DNA of 64,000 bases from Marasmius tenuissimus (taxonomy: Eukaryota > Basidiomycota > Agaricomycetes > Agaricales > Marasmiaceae): the NCBI GenBank assembly GCA_029532415.1, contig JAQOTA010000052.1, positions 3,898,240-3,962,239 on the forward strand. The letters are read 5' to 3'. The position numbers and the translations under genes were made by a program. Below are positions 48,923 through 59,094 of the stretch, piece by piece; positions within the stretch are counted from its first letter, which is position 1, and each line of letters opens with the position of its first letter. The notes under the pieces were generated by a model. That model ran no database searches. It was not told the origin of the DNA and was given only the letters and a program-made list of their open reading frames with translations.

Positions 48923-51900
48923 ATGGCTCACACACCCAAGGTTGGTTTAAGGAAATCTCAGTCTTAAACCAACTCCTGAACTTTGACTTAGAAATCTGCT
49001 CAGACTGGAAACAAGAAGCCCAAGGCGAGTTTGGTTTAAGAAAATTGAAATGTTAAACCAACAACTGACTTTGATGTGTGTGTGTGTGTGTATTTGTATG
49101 TGTACAGGGAGCAAAGGCCAACACCAAAACGGCTCAGACGCAGAAAAAAACGGTGAGCTATTTGATTTTTGGTTTAAGGAAATGGCAGGATTAAACCAAA
49201 TTACTTCGCGTTTTTTCAGACCCAGGCTCGACAGGCGTCCCGTGTTGGTTTAAGAAAATCTGGACACTAAACCAAACACTGACAAGGAAGTATTCTGATA
49301 TGCAGGCAGGAAAATATACGTCCAAGGCGACCATTGAGGACTCGGATGAAATGGAGGACTTGTATGATCAGGTAGGGAAAAATATTGGGTGAATGGTGTG
49401 TGTTTGAAAACTCAATGAGATACGTAGCAAAAGGCAGGGACTCGAGTAGAAGAGAGAGACGAATCCAATGTGTTCACTGCGCAATTGGCGCAACATCTTG
49501 ATAACAAAGCGGCGGCAGAGACGACCAGCAAGGCTGGGGGTTCTAGTTGTCGTAAGTCGGCAAAGAAGCAGACTTCAGCTCATTTGGATGAGCAACCAGC
49601 TGGGAAGGGGAAGGGAAAGGAGAAGGAGAAGGAGAAATTGGTACGAACGCGTTTTTTTGGAAGTTGGTTTAAGGAAATCTGACTGTTAAACCAACATGGA
49701 AGGCTGAAGAGGATGCAGAGATGGAGGATGAAGTCGAGGTATGATTTTTCCATTTTCATGGTCGCGTTTTTTTTGCAGTTGGTGATGTGAAACAAACAGA
49801 AGGATGAAGATGTGGATATGGATGATGCCGATGGTGATGGAGCTGGAGACAAAGACATCCACATGACCGATGCAGCAGAAGATGAGGATGAGGATGAGGA
49901 TGAGGAGATGGACAAAGCTAAGGACGATGATGAGGCAAGTGTTTTACAGGAGTTGGTTTAAGGAAAAGCGGAGACTAAACCAAGTGCGCTTTTTTTGTTG
50001 CTTTTTTTTGCAGGACTCTTATGTTGAGGATAAGGATGAGGAGGATGAGGATGAGGATGAAGACGAAGATGAAGATGAGGAGGCTGAGGTGAGTGTTGGC
50101 ATTTGGTTTAAGATTTTTTTGTGCTTAAACCCAATGCAGACTGTGGCTAAAGCAGCTGGGCCAAGTACCACAGCCAAGGGAAAGGGAAAGGGCAAAAAAG
50201 GTGTGAGTGTAACGTTGAAGAAACCTCGGGTCACGAAGAAGACCGTGGTGGTGGCTGGGAAGGACGCAGAGAAATTGAATGAGGAACGGGACAAGGTCTG
50301 AACACATTTTTTTGTGCATTTGGTTTAAGGAAATCTGATCGTTAAACCCAAATCACAGGCGGTTCAAGCAGGGATGAGGCAGGAGAAGCAGATAGCAATG
50401 TTGGAGGAGAAGGAGAAAAAGAAGAAGGCTGCAGCTGAGAAACAGGTGAACAGGGCTTGTGGTTTCATCCTTGTTTTTGAGTAACTGATCACATCAACAG
50501 GCTAATGCAGTTCCGGAGCAGAGGGCGATTGATCCGAGTGCCCACCTCATTGGGGCTGGTCTGGTTGACTGTGTTGGAGAGGACTTTGGCCCTGGTGCTC
50601 CAAAAGCAAGGCCATGGGTTGGACAGCGTCCACTCAATCCTGCACGTGTCGCCAGCTTGGTTCTATTGGGTAGAGAGAGATCCCTGCAAACTCGGGCACC
50701 GCCAGAGGCCTTGATCATGTTTGTTCACCGAAAAGATGTTGTCGAGTCTAGCCTCACAACGGACATAAGGTGTATTGACTACAAACATGTTCAGTGGACG
50801 GTAAGTGCATACAGCTCATGGCTGGAGCACAAGGGTGGTCGGCATCGGAGGGCTGCTTTGGGAATCTTGACCCGGCCTCTTCAAGAGGAGGTGGTGAAAG
50901 CACAGGAAGACGTCAATGCTCACAACATCCCATCTAATACAGGGAAACTTGCTAGATTGAGGAAGCAGCTGAAGGAGAAGGGGTCATGGCTAGCTTTCTT
51001 CTATGATATCGGTATGTGTGTGTTTCTCTGGGGAACTTGTTTCAAGTCTCATTGATTTGTGCAGACTCGATAAGGGCAGACACTGAGAACGGTGTTGCTG
51101 TCGAGTTGTCTCTCATCAGCAACAACAAGTTGGCGCCGCTGCCGGAAGGAGCATCCTGGATCTTTTCGACCTATTGTTCACTCCTGCGGATCCGGGGAGA
51201 TAACTTGAACATTGAGGAGATCAAGCGGGTCATCAACCTCATCCCGAAGAAGGGTGCCCAAGCAGATGTTCACAAACTCTTCCAGAATCACTTCCCCATC
51301 GTCAGAACTCTTCATTCGTTCTTCCAGTACTCAGAGTTCACTGGAAAAATCGACACCAAGGAGCTCCTTACGTTCAGGGAGGTTTCTTGTGGAGTGAGTG
51401 TGACTTTTATTGATGCATTCTTGAGTTGTTTAAAGCTGACTTGCTGTCAGGTCTTCACTCCCTTCATTCTCCTCGCAGCCCTCCAGCTCTCATACTTGGC
51501 ATGCATCGATGTGATTACAACTGAAGAGTATCCTCCTGACCAGGACTGGGCAAAAGCTATCAAGGCCAAAGTCGAACACCCTGATGCGATCTTCTCAGAA
51601 TACGCAGGAGATTGGGCCTTGAAACTTGCAGAAGAGGTTCTCAAGACAGTGCTGAATGACGAGAGATGGGTCCTGATGTTCGACCATTTTGGCATGGATG
51701 ATGGCGTGTGGCGTGGTGCCGTAGACACGTTTTGGAGTACCTTCCACATAGCGTGCAAGGAGCAGGCCATGCGCGAGGCAACCAACGCTCCAGCAGGCTC
51801 CGAGGACAGGCTTGCTTTTGAGGTCATGGCCATGAAGGCAGAGCAGTTGATGAAACTGGTCAGGCTACGCACTGGCTTTGTTGGATACGGAGGGCAGACA

Positions 51901-54838
51901 GGCACCATCCCCATTCCTTTCCCTAGTCCCCTCCTTCTCAACCACATCATCCAGCTTGGAATCAGCAGGGCTCCGGAGATTAACATGGCAAGTCACCAAG
52001 TTTGACTTTGGGTTTAACCTCCAGATTTCCTTAAACCAACTGCTGACTTTGTTCACTTTGACAGGTGTGCAAGTATATGGCACTGGGCACTGGTGGCTTC
52101 GGGTCTAGAAGATCGTTCAAGAAGCAGTCGGACACCGTGAGCCAGTTCGAGTTGAGGGGCTCCAGCAGCGAACGGCTGCTCGATAGGTTTGCTTATTTTG
52201 AAGGATATGAAGTCGAGGGATCTGGGTGGGATAAGGGGGGTGGGCGTGAGAAGGAGTTCAGAGATTTGACGTCTCCTGAGGAGGCCGAGTTGGGAATCTT
52301 GTGGGGCGAGTTCTGGGACCTTTTCTTCCACTATAGCTCGAGAGTTTTCGCGTCGATAGACATCCAAGCGCTTCAAGAGCCAGAAGACGCGAATGACGAT
52401 GACGGTCCCAACATCAACCCCGCTGACAATGACGATAACGATGACGGCGACCTCGACCTCGACTACGAGGACATCTTCAGGACTCCAGATCTTAAAACTT
52501 GTGAGGCACTGATTAAGAAGGTTTTGAACGCTTGGGAGGCAGGAGTAAAGTTGCTGCCTGGTAACAGCGGGCTCAAACGCCCCCAAGCCCATCAGCGATT
52601 GTTGTGGCACCCCCCCAAGCGGGCCTTGAATGTCATCACCACTGCTACAAAGGCACCCGGCAGGACCGAAGAAGACCGCGAAGCGCTCGAGCACATCTAC
52701 AAAGTTGTCGCTTATATCCTTCCCCTCCTTGACTTTGATTTCCTCACCACTCCAACTGACACCTACAAGCGAGAGAAAATATCCTGTCGTCTCCTGGGCA
52801 GGGCAAGTAACGAGCGTGTCGATATCAAGAAGGTAAGGAAGGCCATAAAGGCATCCTGCCCCCTCCTCGCTACACTCCTCGCAAACCTCGAGAACGTCAT
52901 TACCAGTTATCCGTCTTTCGTGCACTACCCTCATGTTCTTCCTATCAACTTCTCCTCCGAATGGCCCACAGACACCGACGATGGTGAGGATGCCGCCGAT
53001 CTCTCTGCCGATGAGAGAAGAGCTAGGAAAGCAGAAGAGACCAGGCGACGCATCCTCGAGAGAGACATTGCTAAGAGAAAACGCGAAAAGCAGGCAGAGC
53101 TGACCAAGTTTCTCATCTCCATTCGTCGTAAATTCTCCAAGACTTCTTTCACCGGTCTTCCCGACCTTGATCTTCCAGACACAGCAGAGTCCAATGGTGA
53201 GGACAGCAAAGAAGACAGGCCTGTTGCAGTCCCCAAGAAGAAGAAGAAGACCAAGGGTAAGGATGAAGGTGTCCTCCATCCAGAGATCGCAGCAATGTTG
53301 GACGGTCTAGCCCTGGTAAGTCCCGTCCCATACAGCTAAGTCTCATTCGAGTTTCCTCACCTTTCTTGTTCAGAAAGCCCAAAAGCTTGTGAACGAACAA
53401 GCAAATCACGAGCGCATCTCTCTTTTGGGAGAAGAAGGTGAACGTGGCATCTCAGAGTTCTACTGGGGGGCCGGACCGGACTACAAGATCGTGAGAGCAG
53501 TGTATGGCGACACACTGCGGTCCAGGGGAGATCCAGCCAAGGTAAGTCCCATGTCCAGTTGGTTTAAGCACGGCAAAGTGTTAAACCAAAGTCTTTTCCA
53601 GGAACAAGTCGAAACAGACGAAGAGGACTCTGTCCCTTCACCTGAGACAAAGGCAAGTAGTCAAGTTGGTTTAGCATTTGCTTTTTCTTAAACCAAGTCC
53701 GCTTTTTTGAGCAGGCTGATGACACCAACCATCCAATCAAAGAGGCTGAGGCAAGTCCTGCATTTGGTTTAAGATTTTTTCATACTTAAACCAACTACGT
53801 TTCGTCCACAGACTCAGACTCAGGCTCAGGCTCCAGTCCCTCATTCTGACGAAGATGTCGATGTTGTTATGACAGACGCACCAGTGCCCATCGACAATCA
53901 AGACAATGAGCAGAGGGCACCAGAACAGATGGAGGACAGTCAGAACAATGGAGTTGAACAGCAAGAGGCAAGTCCATTTGGTTTAAGGTTTTTTTTCTGT
54001 TAAACCAACTCCGCTTTTTTTCACAGCAACAAGTCAATGAGCAGCAGGAGGAGTCGGAACTGAAGGACAGTCACAACAATGATGGTGAACAGCAAGAGGC
54101 AAGTCCATTTGGTTTAAGGTTTTCTTTTCGTTAAACCAACTCCGCTTTTTTTCACAGCAGGATAAGAGGGACTCGGATCCACCAGCCAATGTCGACAACG
54201 ATGAAGTGGACAATGCCGATGATGAAGATGAAGACCCCAGCCCTCAGGCAAGTGATCATCCCAAGTTTACAGTCGTTCCAACCTCACATTTCCCTCTGCA
54301 GCCTCGCACGCCTGTTAGACGTCGTCGTCACCAGCCAAACACTCAGCTCATCAACCAACGGTCCAACAACATCTTGAAATTTGCCAACTTCATCGACGAT
54401 CAAGCAGAGTCAACTGATGACGAAGGATCATCTCCACCTGATCGTCGTAACCGTGTTGGTGGGCTCCACCCCTTGCCAAAAGCCACAGCTCGCCTCTCCT
54501 TATCTCCGTTGGTAAATTATGGCAGTGACTCTGATGAACAGCTTGACAGCTTCATCGTCAAGACCAGTCCTGCAAGGGTTGCGCCAGCTGCCGTTGAGCC
54601 TGATGAACAGCTTACAACCAGCCAGGAACTCAGTCATGAGCTTCAGGACTTGCAAGAGGATCAGACTCCAGCTACTGCATTGTCCCAGCTCTTCACGCCT
54701 ACTCGCCTATCCCCTCCACCCGGCAATCAACTCCAGTATCGCTCTGCTTCCCGTCGCCGTCACCGATCACCATCACCATCTCCCATTGCTGGACCATCTT
54801 CTGCTGCTGTCAAGCGCCGACGTGTTGAGAGAAAGTGA
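48923..54838 (+). CDS. Gene A: large acidic protein of unknown function (1541 aa, 22 exons)
   Basis: Exons: 48923-48940, 48992-49024, 49108-49152, 49220-49243, 49306-49371, 49428-49640, 49703-49738, 49800-49934, 50014-50088, 50140-50295, 50359-50445, 50501-51011, 51065-51393, 51451-51987, 52065-53315, 53374-53541, 53602-53652, 53715-53750, 53812-53967, 54027-54098, 54158-54247, 54302-54838; the sum is divisible by three. All introns are phase 0 except 51012-51064. The N-terminal third is Lys/Ala-rich, then Asp/Glu runs (DEDEDEDEE), then basic KPRVTKKT: disordered and probably nuclear. The middle (50.5-53.5 kb) is globular with no family I recognise (IDPSAHLIGAGLVDCVGEDF; MALGTGGFGSRRSFKKQ). 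The tail is acidic, then Ser/Pro/Arg-rich, ending KRRRVERK. Fourteen introns contain one hairpin; eight have GC donors (GCAAGT or GCGAGT). The acceptor of intron 6 (49702) is weak. A remnant paralogue (A') lies at 36.7-37.2 kb. Confidence 0.78.
48941..48991 (+). repeat. Hairpin intron whose 5' arm is the splice donor
   Basis: Intron 1 of gene A begins GTTGGTTTAAGG, so the hairpin arm itself provides the GT. The rest is loop, CTTAAACCAA and a short tail to CTTAG. Intron 4 (49244-49305) has the same start. Confidence 0.75.
49025..50358 (+). repeat. Hairpin introns in the 5' half of gene A
   Basis: Introns 49025-49107, 49153-49219, 49244-49305, 49641-49702, 49935-50013, 50089-50139 and 50296-50358 each carry one TTGGTTTAA/TTAAACCAA hairpin (some 3' arms are TTAAACCCAA). 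The two others in this range, 49372-49427 and 49739-49799, have none. 49025 (GCGAGT) and 49935 (GCAAGT) are GC donors. Confidence 0.8.
53542..54157 (+). repeat. Five consecutive hairpin introns in the 3' part of gene A
   Basis: Introns 53542-53601, 53653-53714, 53751-53811, 53968-54026 and 54099-54157 (59-62 nt) each contain one hairpin and are phase 0. The last two differ at only a few bases in the loop and are preceded by the same exon end (EQQE). Four of the five have GCAAGT donors, as does the following hairpin-less intron 54248-54301. Confidence 0.82.
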
Positions 54839-55006
54839 TTACTTGTAGCATTCTATATCTTTCTTGCCAATGTCGATTCACTATACATATAATCAATGAC
54901 ACACTTCACAATGTATATCATATCTATCATTCTTCTGCTCAAATTAAAGGGACTCTGTCCAACTCGGCTCGACTTTACTGTAACAACAGTGTGAAGCTTA
55001 TCTTGA

Positions 55007-55036
55007 GTTGGTTTAAGAAACATATTTCCTTAAACC
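55007..55036 (+). repeat. Intergenic hairpin element between genes A and B
   Basis: TTGGTTTAAGAAACATATTT followed by CCTTAAACCAA. It lies about 170 bp after the gene A stop, outside any predicted intron. Confidence 0.78.
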
Positions 55037-55176
55037 AACAGTAAAGAGGAACTTGGTTGAGAAACCACAGAGACACCAAGTATTGTCATCGTGTTTGGTT
55101 CTATTTAGCTGTGTTATGGCATGTATGTGACATCAATATATCAGAACACCTCTTTGCTTTTTCTCACGCCATCCAT

Positions 55177-55200
55177 CTTGTCCTCTTACCACCACCATCG
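55177..55200 (+). promoter_or_regulatory. Shared cassette box upstream of gene B
   Basis: CTTGTCCTCTTACC-ACCACCATCG, two mismatches from the gene A/TLH-2 box, ending 13 nt before the gene B start codon. Confidence 0.58.
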
Positions 55201-55213
55201 ACATTATCTCTCC

Positions 55214-56041
55214 ATGCCTCCCACATACGAAATCGTGAACCGATGCAACGATTCTACACACTTTGTAGTGGGCTATCAAGGCATATGGGCAACTTTTCGT
55301 GCCCCCTCTTACTATAGCGTCGAGAAAAAGGTCTTCAGCCAATGGGGTGTAGACGATGACTTTATTCTCAGTGTCTACTGCACAGAGCAAGACACACTTG
55401 TAGTCCGTCAACAAAGAGTCGACCCAGAGTAAGTCACACTGAATTTTCCGCTTTTTTTTTCAACCCCAATCTCACAGTAGACTGCAGGCGCCGCCAAACC
55501 AAGTACTGGAAGAAACTCTGGAAGAAAACACCACGGCTCCGACAAGGACTGCCTCCCGATGCATGGCAAGATGTGTTGCCCTTTACTCGCCCCTTTTACA
55601 CCCTTCCAAATCACGTTAGGCAGTGGTGGGCTATCATCGAAGTTCACAAGCCACTCCGCACTGTTCTGCCCAACAGTATGGTGCGAAAGCAGATCTTGTT
55701 TCAGCAGGGACGATTTATCCGATGGTTCAATGACACCCTTGAGGACGAATTCACAATCAACGGTGTTCTGACAGACCAGATCCTTTTTGGATACCTCAAG
55801 CTTGCTCGCCGACGAAATAGGGTCCAAGTTGTTGGAGAGCGCCCAGGCTATTCTGGTTTGCATGACTGGGAAATGGATCTGTATGCCATTATTTTTTGAC
55901 TCCTCATTACCCAATTCTTTGCTAACTATCGTTTGTTCTGTCAACAGAAACTTTCTTGCTCAAAAAGTGCCCATCGAACCGGTTTCCTTTTCACACGATC
56001 ATTACCAATACAAGGTCTTGGCAGGTCTCATGAAAAATTAG
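55214..56041 (+). CDS. Gene B: 233-aa protein of unknown function
   Basis: Exons 55214-55428, 55488-55880 and 55948-56041 join in frame (both introns phase 2) and end TAG at 56041. The start MPPTYEIVNRCNDSTHFVVG aligns with the B' start region. The protein is compact, rich in Trp/Arg/Phe, with a conserved block RQTKYWKKLWKKTPRL ... RQWWAIIEVHKPLRTVLPNS ... RFIRWFNDTLEDEFTINGVL. No signal peptide, membrane segment or family I recognise; the basic, aromatic composition would fit nucleic-acid binding, which is conjecture. Its order after gene A on the same strand is repeated in the A'-B' remnant. Introns lack hairpins, unlike those of gene A and TLH-2. Conservation of sequence and intron position between B and B' argues it is a real gene. 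Confidence 0.8.
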
Positions 56042-56154
56042 ACTGCATTAGTACACAGATCAATTTCAGCAAAGATAGGAGCACTTTTTGTTAATCAATG
56101 TCTTTCCCTCTGGTCTTGTCACACAGTAGCGAGTTGCATTGAAAACGCGAAGTA

Positions 56155-57735
56155 CATGTTGGTTTAAGGAGAATAATTTGTTAAACCAAGTCATGTACCT
56201 TGGGAGTACAGTGAAACAAGACATCTTGACCAAGAGTGTGAAAAATGGGACAAAGGTTGTGTAACGACTCTAAATTCACGCACTGCGTCTGAAAACAATA
56301 TTTTGCATTTTGCGGGATCAAATAGCAACCCATTGGGACATTATGTTGGGCATGTTGACAGCCTCAGAAGTGCCGCCGATCAAGTCGGTTTAAGGGAAAT
56401 ATTTCATTAAACCAAGTCCAGTATATTGGAAAGTGTGAGAACGGGCGATGACAGCCAATAACTGATTGCAGATCTGAATTCGTCTCGAAAAATAGCATAT
56501 ATTAGTGTACATATATGGGGTCTTTTGCATACTTTCACTTCCCACGCCACCTCTGCACTTCGCGTTTTTGGAGGTCTAATGATAACTTATTGGGATTGTG
56601 TCTATATCAACTCCAGTGCTATTCACAACAAGAGTAGGTACTTTGGAGCCACATTTTCAGCATGTGGGCCAAATTGAAGGCCTTGGAATTGCCATTGATC
56701 CAGTTGGTTTAAAGAAAATATTTTGTTAAACCAAGTCCAGTATTTTGTGAATAGTGTGAGAACGGTTTGTGACAAGCAAGAACAGATTGCAAATTCAAAT
56801 TCGTCTCGGGAAATTACATATGATAGTGTACATAGATGGGGTTTTTCACACACTTTCACTTTCGACACCATCTCTGCACTTCGCGTTTTTGGAGGTCTAA
56901 CGATAACTTATTGGGATCATGTCTATATCATCTCCAGCACTATTGACAGCAAGGGTAGGTACTTTGGAGTCACAACAACATGACATGGGCCACATTGAAG
57001 GCCTCCGAAGTGTCGTTGATCAAGTTGGTTTAAGGACAATATTTTGTTAAACCAAGTCCAGTATTTTGGAAATAGTGTGTGTGAGAACGGTTTGTGACTG
57101 TCAAAAACGGATTGCAGATCTGAATCGGCCTTGAAAATTGGCATATGATAGTGCACATACATGGAGTCTTTTGCACACTCTCAACTCCCGCACCAACTCC
57201 GCACTTTGTGTTTTCACAGATTAAATGAAGTGTAGTATTCTGGGAATAGTGCGAGAACGGTTCGTGCCAGGCAAGAACCAATTGCAGATCTGAATTCGTC
57301 TCAAAAAATAGCATATTCTAGTGTACACACATCGGGTCTTTTGCACACTTTCAATTCCCGCACCATCCTTGTACTTCGCGTTTTTTGAGATCAAATGGTA
57401 ACCTACTGAAATAGTGTCTATATCATCTCCAGTGACATTCACGACAAGAGTGGGTACTTTGGAGCCACAGTTTCACCATGTGGCCCATATTGAAGGCCTT
57501 GAGATTGCAACTGATCAAGTTGGTTTAAAGAAAATATTTCATTAAACCAAGTTTAGTATTTTGAAAATAGTGTAGGAACAGTTGGTGATGAACGAAAATG
57601 AACTGCAGGTATGAATTCAGCTCAAAAAACGGCACATAAAGATGACAACTAATTGCGGGACATTATTTACCATGTTGAAGTCCCCAGAAGTGCCATCAAT
57701 CAAGTTGGTTTAAGAAAAAAATTTCGTTAAACCAA
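56155..57735 (+). repeat. Subtelomeric tandem repeat, about 315-bp unit headed by a hairpin
   Basis: Hairpins at 56159, 56384, 56703, 57023, 57519 and 57703. The regular spacing 56384-56703-57023 gives a unit of about 315-320 bp with shared blocks: AAACCAAGTCCAGTATTTTG, GTGTGAGAACGGT, GATTGCAGATCTGAATTCGT, CATGGGGTCTTTTGCACAC, CTTCGCGTTTTTGGAGGTC, GTGTCTATATCA, AGGTACTTTGGAGCCACA. A partial unit lacking its hairpin starts at about 57225. No coding content. Confidence 0.85.
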
Positions 57736-57787
57736 GTAGGTGGAACAGGGGGAGGTAGTCATATACATCTGTGTGCTTTAAATCTCG

Positions 57788-57884
57788 CAAACCCCAATGG
57801 CCTAGTGGTATTGACCCTTGCTGTGAAACAACGCTCGCTGTCAATATGACGAGGCTCTGGGTTCGATTCCCCTGTAAACCAGAA
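57788..57884 (+). ncRNA. tRNA-like sequence with pol III boxes
   Basis: Box A TGGCCTAGTGG (57798-57808) and exact box B GGTTCGATTCC (57860-57870) are spaced as in a tRNA with a long middle arm. The core CTTGCTGTGAAACAACGCTC also occurs in the minus-strand copy at 35.6 kb. The anticodon arm does not form a clean 7-nt loop, so a tRNA-derived SINE or degenerate tRNA is more likely than a working tRNA gene. Confidence 0.5.
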
Positions 57885-58199
57885 ATATTAGTGTGGCTTT
57901 GATTCAGTGAATGTACTTTCCTGAAGTCAAATTGGCATCAATCCACCCCTATGGGCAAGGCTCAACCATGTACACCTGATCTGCTCATCTGGAACCTCAC
58001 GCGGCCTAGCACCTCCGACGACAAAGTCACGTGATTTTCCCACGGTCTACGAGACGTGATTCTCGTGTCTTTCCCGAAAACAAGTGTGACTGTGGTGTGA
58101 TGTGACTGAAAAACACGTTCCGGGAGGAGGAAAAGCGTGTTTATCATTTTCGGAGGCGGCGGTGAACTGGCAATCTGGATGCAGAATTGTTACAATTAC

Positions 58200-58405
58200 T
58201 TACCAAGGTGTATAAAAAGGTGCGGGAGAAAGGGTTCAAGAAGTGTAATAAAGCTACTTACCCAAGGCTTCAAAATTTACTTACAAACTGTACAGAAAGC
58301 GTACAAAATTTAGTTATCGAAGTGTACAAAAAGCGTACGAAATTTACTTACAGACTGTACAAAAAAGCCGTACAAAAGCTAGTTACCAAAGTGTACAAAA
58401 AGCGA
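58200..58405 (+). repeat. GTACAAAAAGCG tandem repeat
   Basis: About eight degenerate copies of (A)GTGTACAAAAAGCG with spacers TTACTTACAAACT and TTAGTTATCGA. Same word as at 40808-40895. It lies at the far side of the cassette. Confidence 0.75.
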
Positions 58406-58499
58406 AGTGACATTCTGTGACCTGAGTGATGCCTGACTTGCAAGGCCACACCTTTTGGGCACACAAGTCGAGTGTCAAATGCTTGGTAAGTGCCACTAA

Positions 58500-58533
58500 T
58501 CTTGTTGGTTTAAGGAAAAGAAAACTTTAAACT
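58500..58533 (+). repeat. Last hairpin element before the telomere
   Basis: TTGGTTTAAGGAAAAGAAAA then CTTTAAACTAAG, with one mismatch in the 3' arm. No hairpin is seen from here to the chromosome end. Confidence 0.7.
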
Positions 58534-58997
58534 AAGTCCAGTATTTCGGAAATAGCGTGATGAGCCAGCATAGTCAAACTGCACAGTGGGTTATAACATC
58601 CTAAACCTCACCTTGGGTTAGATAGCTTGTAGAGCTAGTAGTTAGAGTGCTTTGAGATGCTTGAGAGGTGATAATCAAGTAGATTGTCCTAAGGCTTAAG
58701 GCCTTGGAATACCAGCTTTTATACACAAGTTTCAGTACATGTAAGAGTCATTACCATCGTATGAAACTACTACTAGAAGTAGGTATTTAGCCGTATAGTC
58801 ATAATACTAATGAGTGTGTCTGCAGTCCTATTGGCCTGCTTAGCTACTAAAGTCCGTTGTGCCTCGCACTAAGGACTATGGGCATCATACCTGATGCAAG
58901 TACTATGTAGTAAGTATCTACAGTGTCATTTGTGAAGCAATAGCTACGTAGATTCTTCTTGCATGAAGACGCAAGTGTTCATAGAGGCGTAGCTCTA

Positions 58998-59044
58998 TAA
59001 ATAGTGTGTGATGCGTAAATAACATGTCAACAATGTATCACATG
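58998..59044 (+). repeat. Possible LTR end shared with 61541-61589
   Basis: TATAAATA ... GATGCGTAAA ... GTATCACATGATA is shared with 61541-61589 (about 75-80 percent by eye). The upstream parts do not align well, so I cannot define a full LTR, but both could be eroded ends of one retroelement family. Confidence 0.35.
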
Positions 59045-59094
59045 ATATCCATCACGTTCAACATAACAAATATGGTGCACCTCGTACCTTGCCA

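Noticed and set aside
49580..50294. Minus-strand Ser-rich open frames opposite gene A exons
   Set aside because: They are the complement of the Asp/Glu-rich coding runs (GAT/GAG give TC-rich antisense) and have no independent support.
50801..50835. GTAAGT ... CACAAG as a possible 33-nt intron within gene A exon 12
   Set aside because: Too short for an intron, and the frame stays open through it with coding-like sequence.
51447..53279. Long minus-strand frames opposite gene A exons 14-15
   Set aside because: The plus strand has frame-consistent splice junctions across 22 exons; the minus frames have no domain and end at no splice logic.
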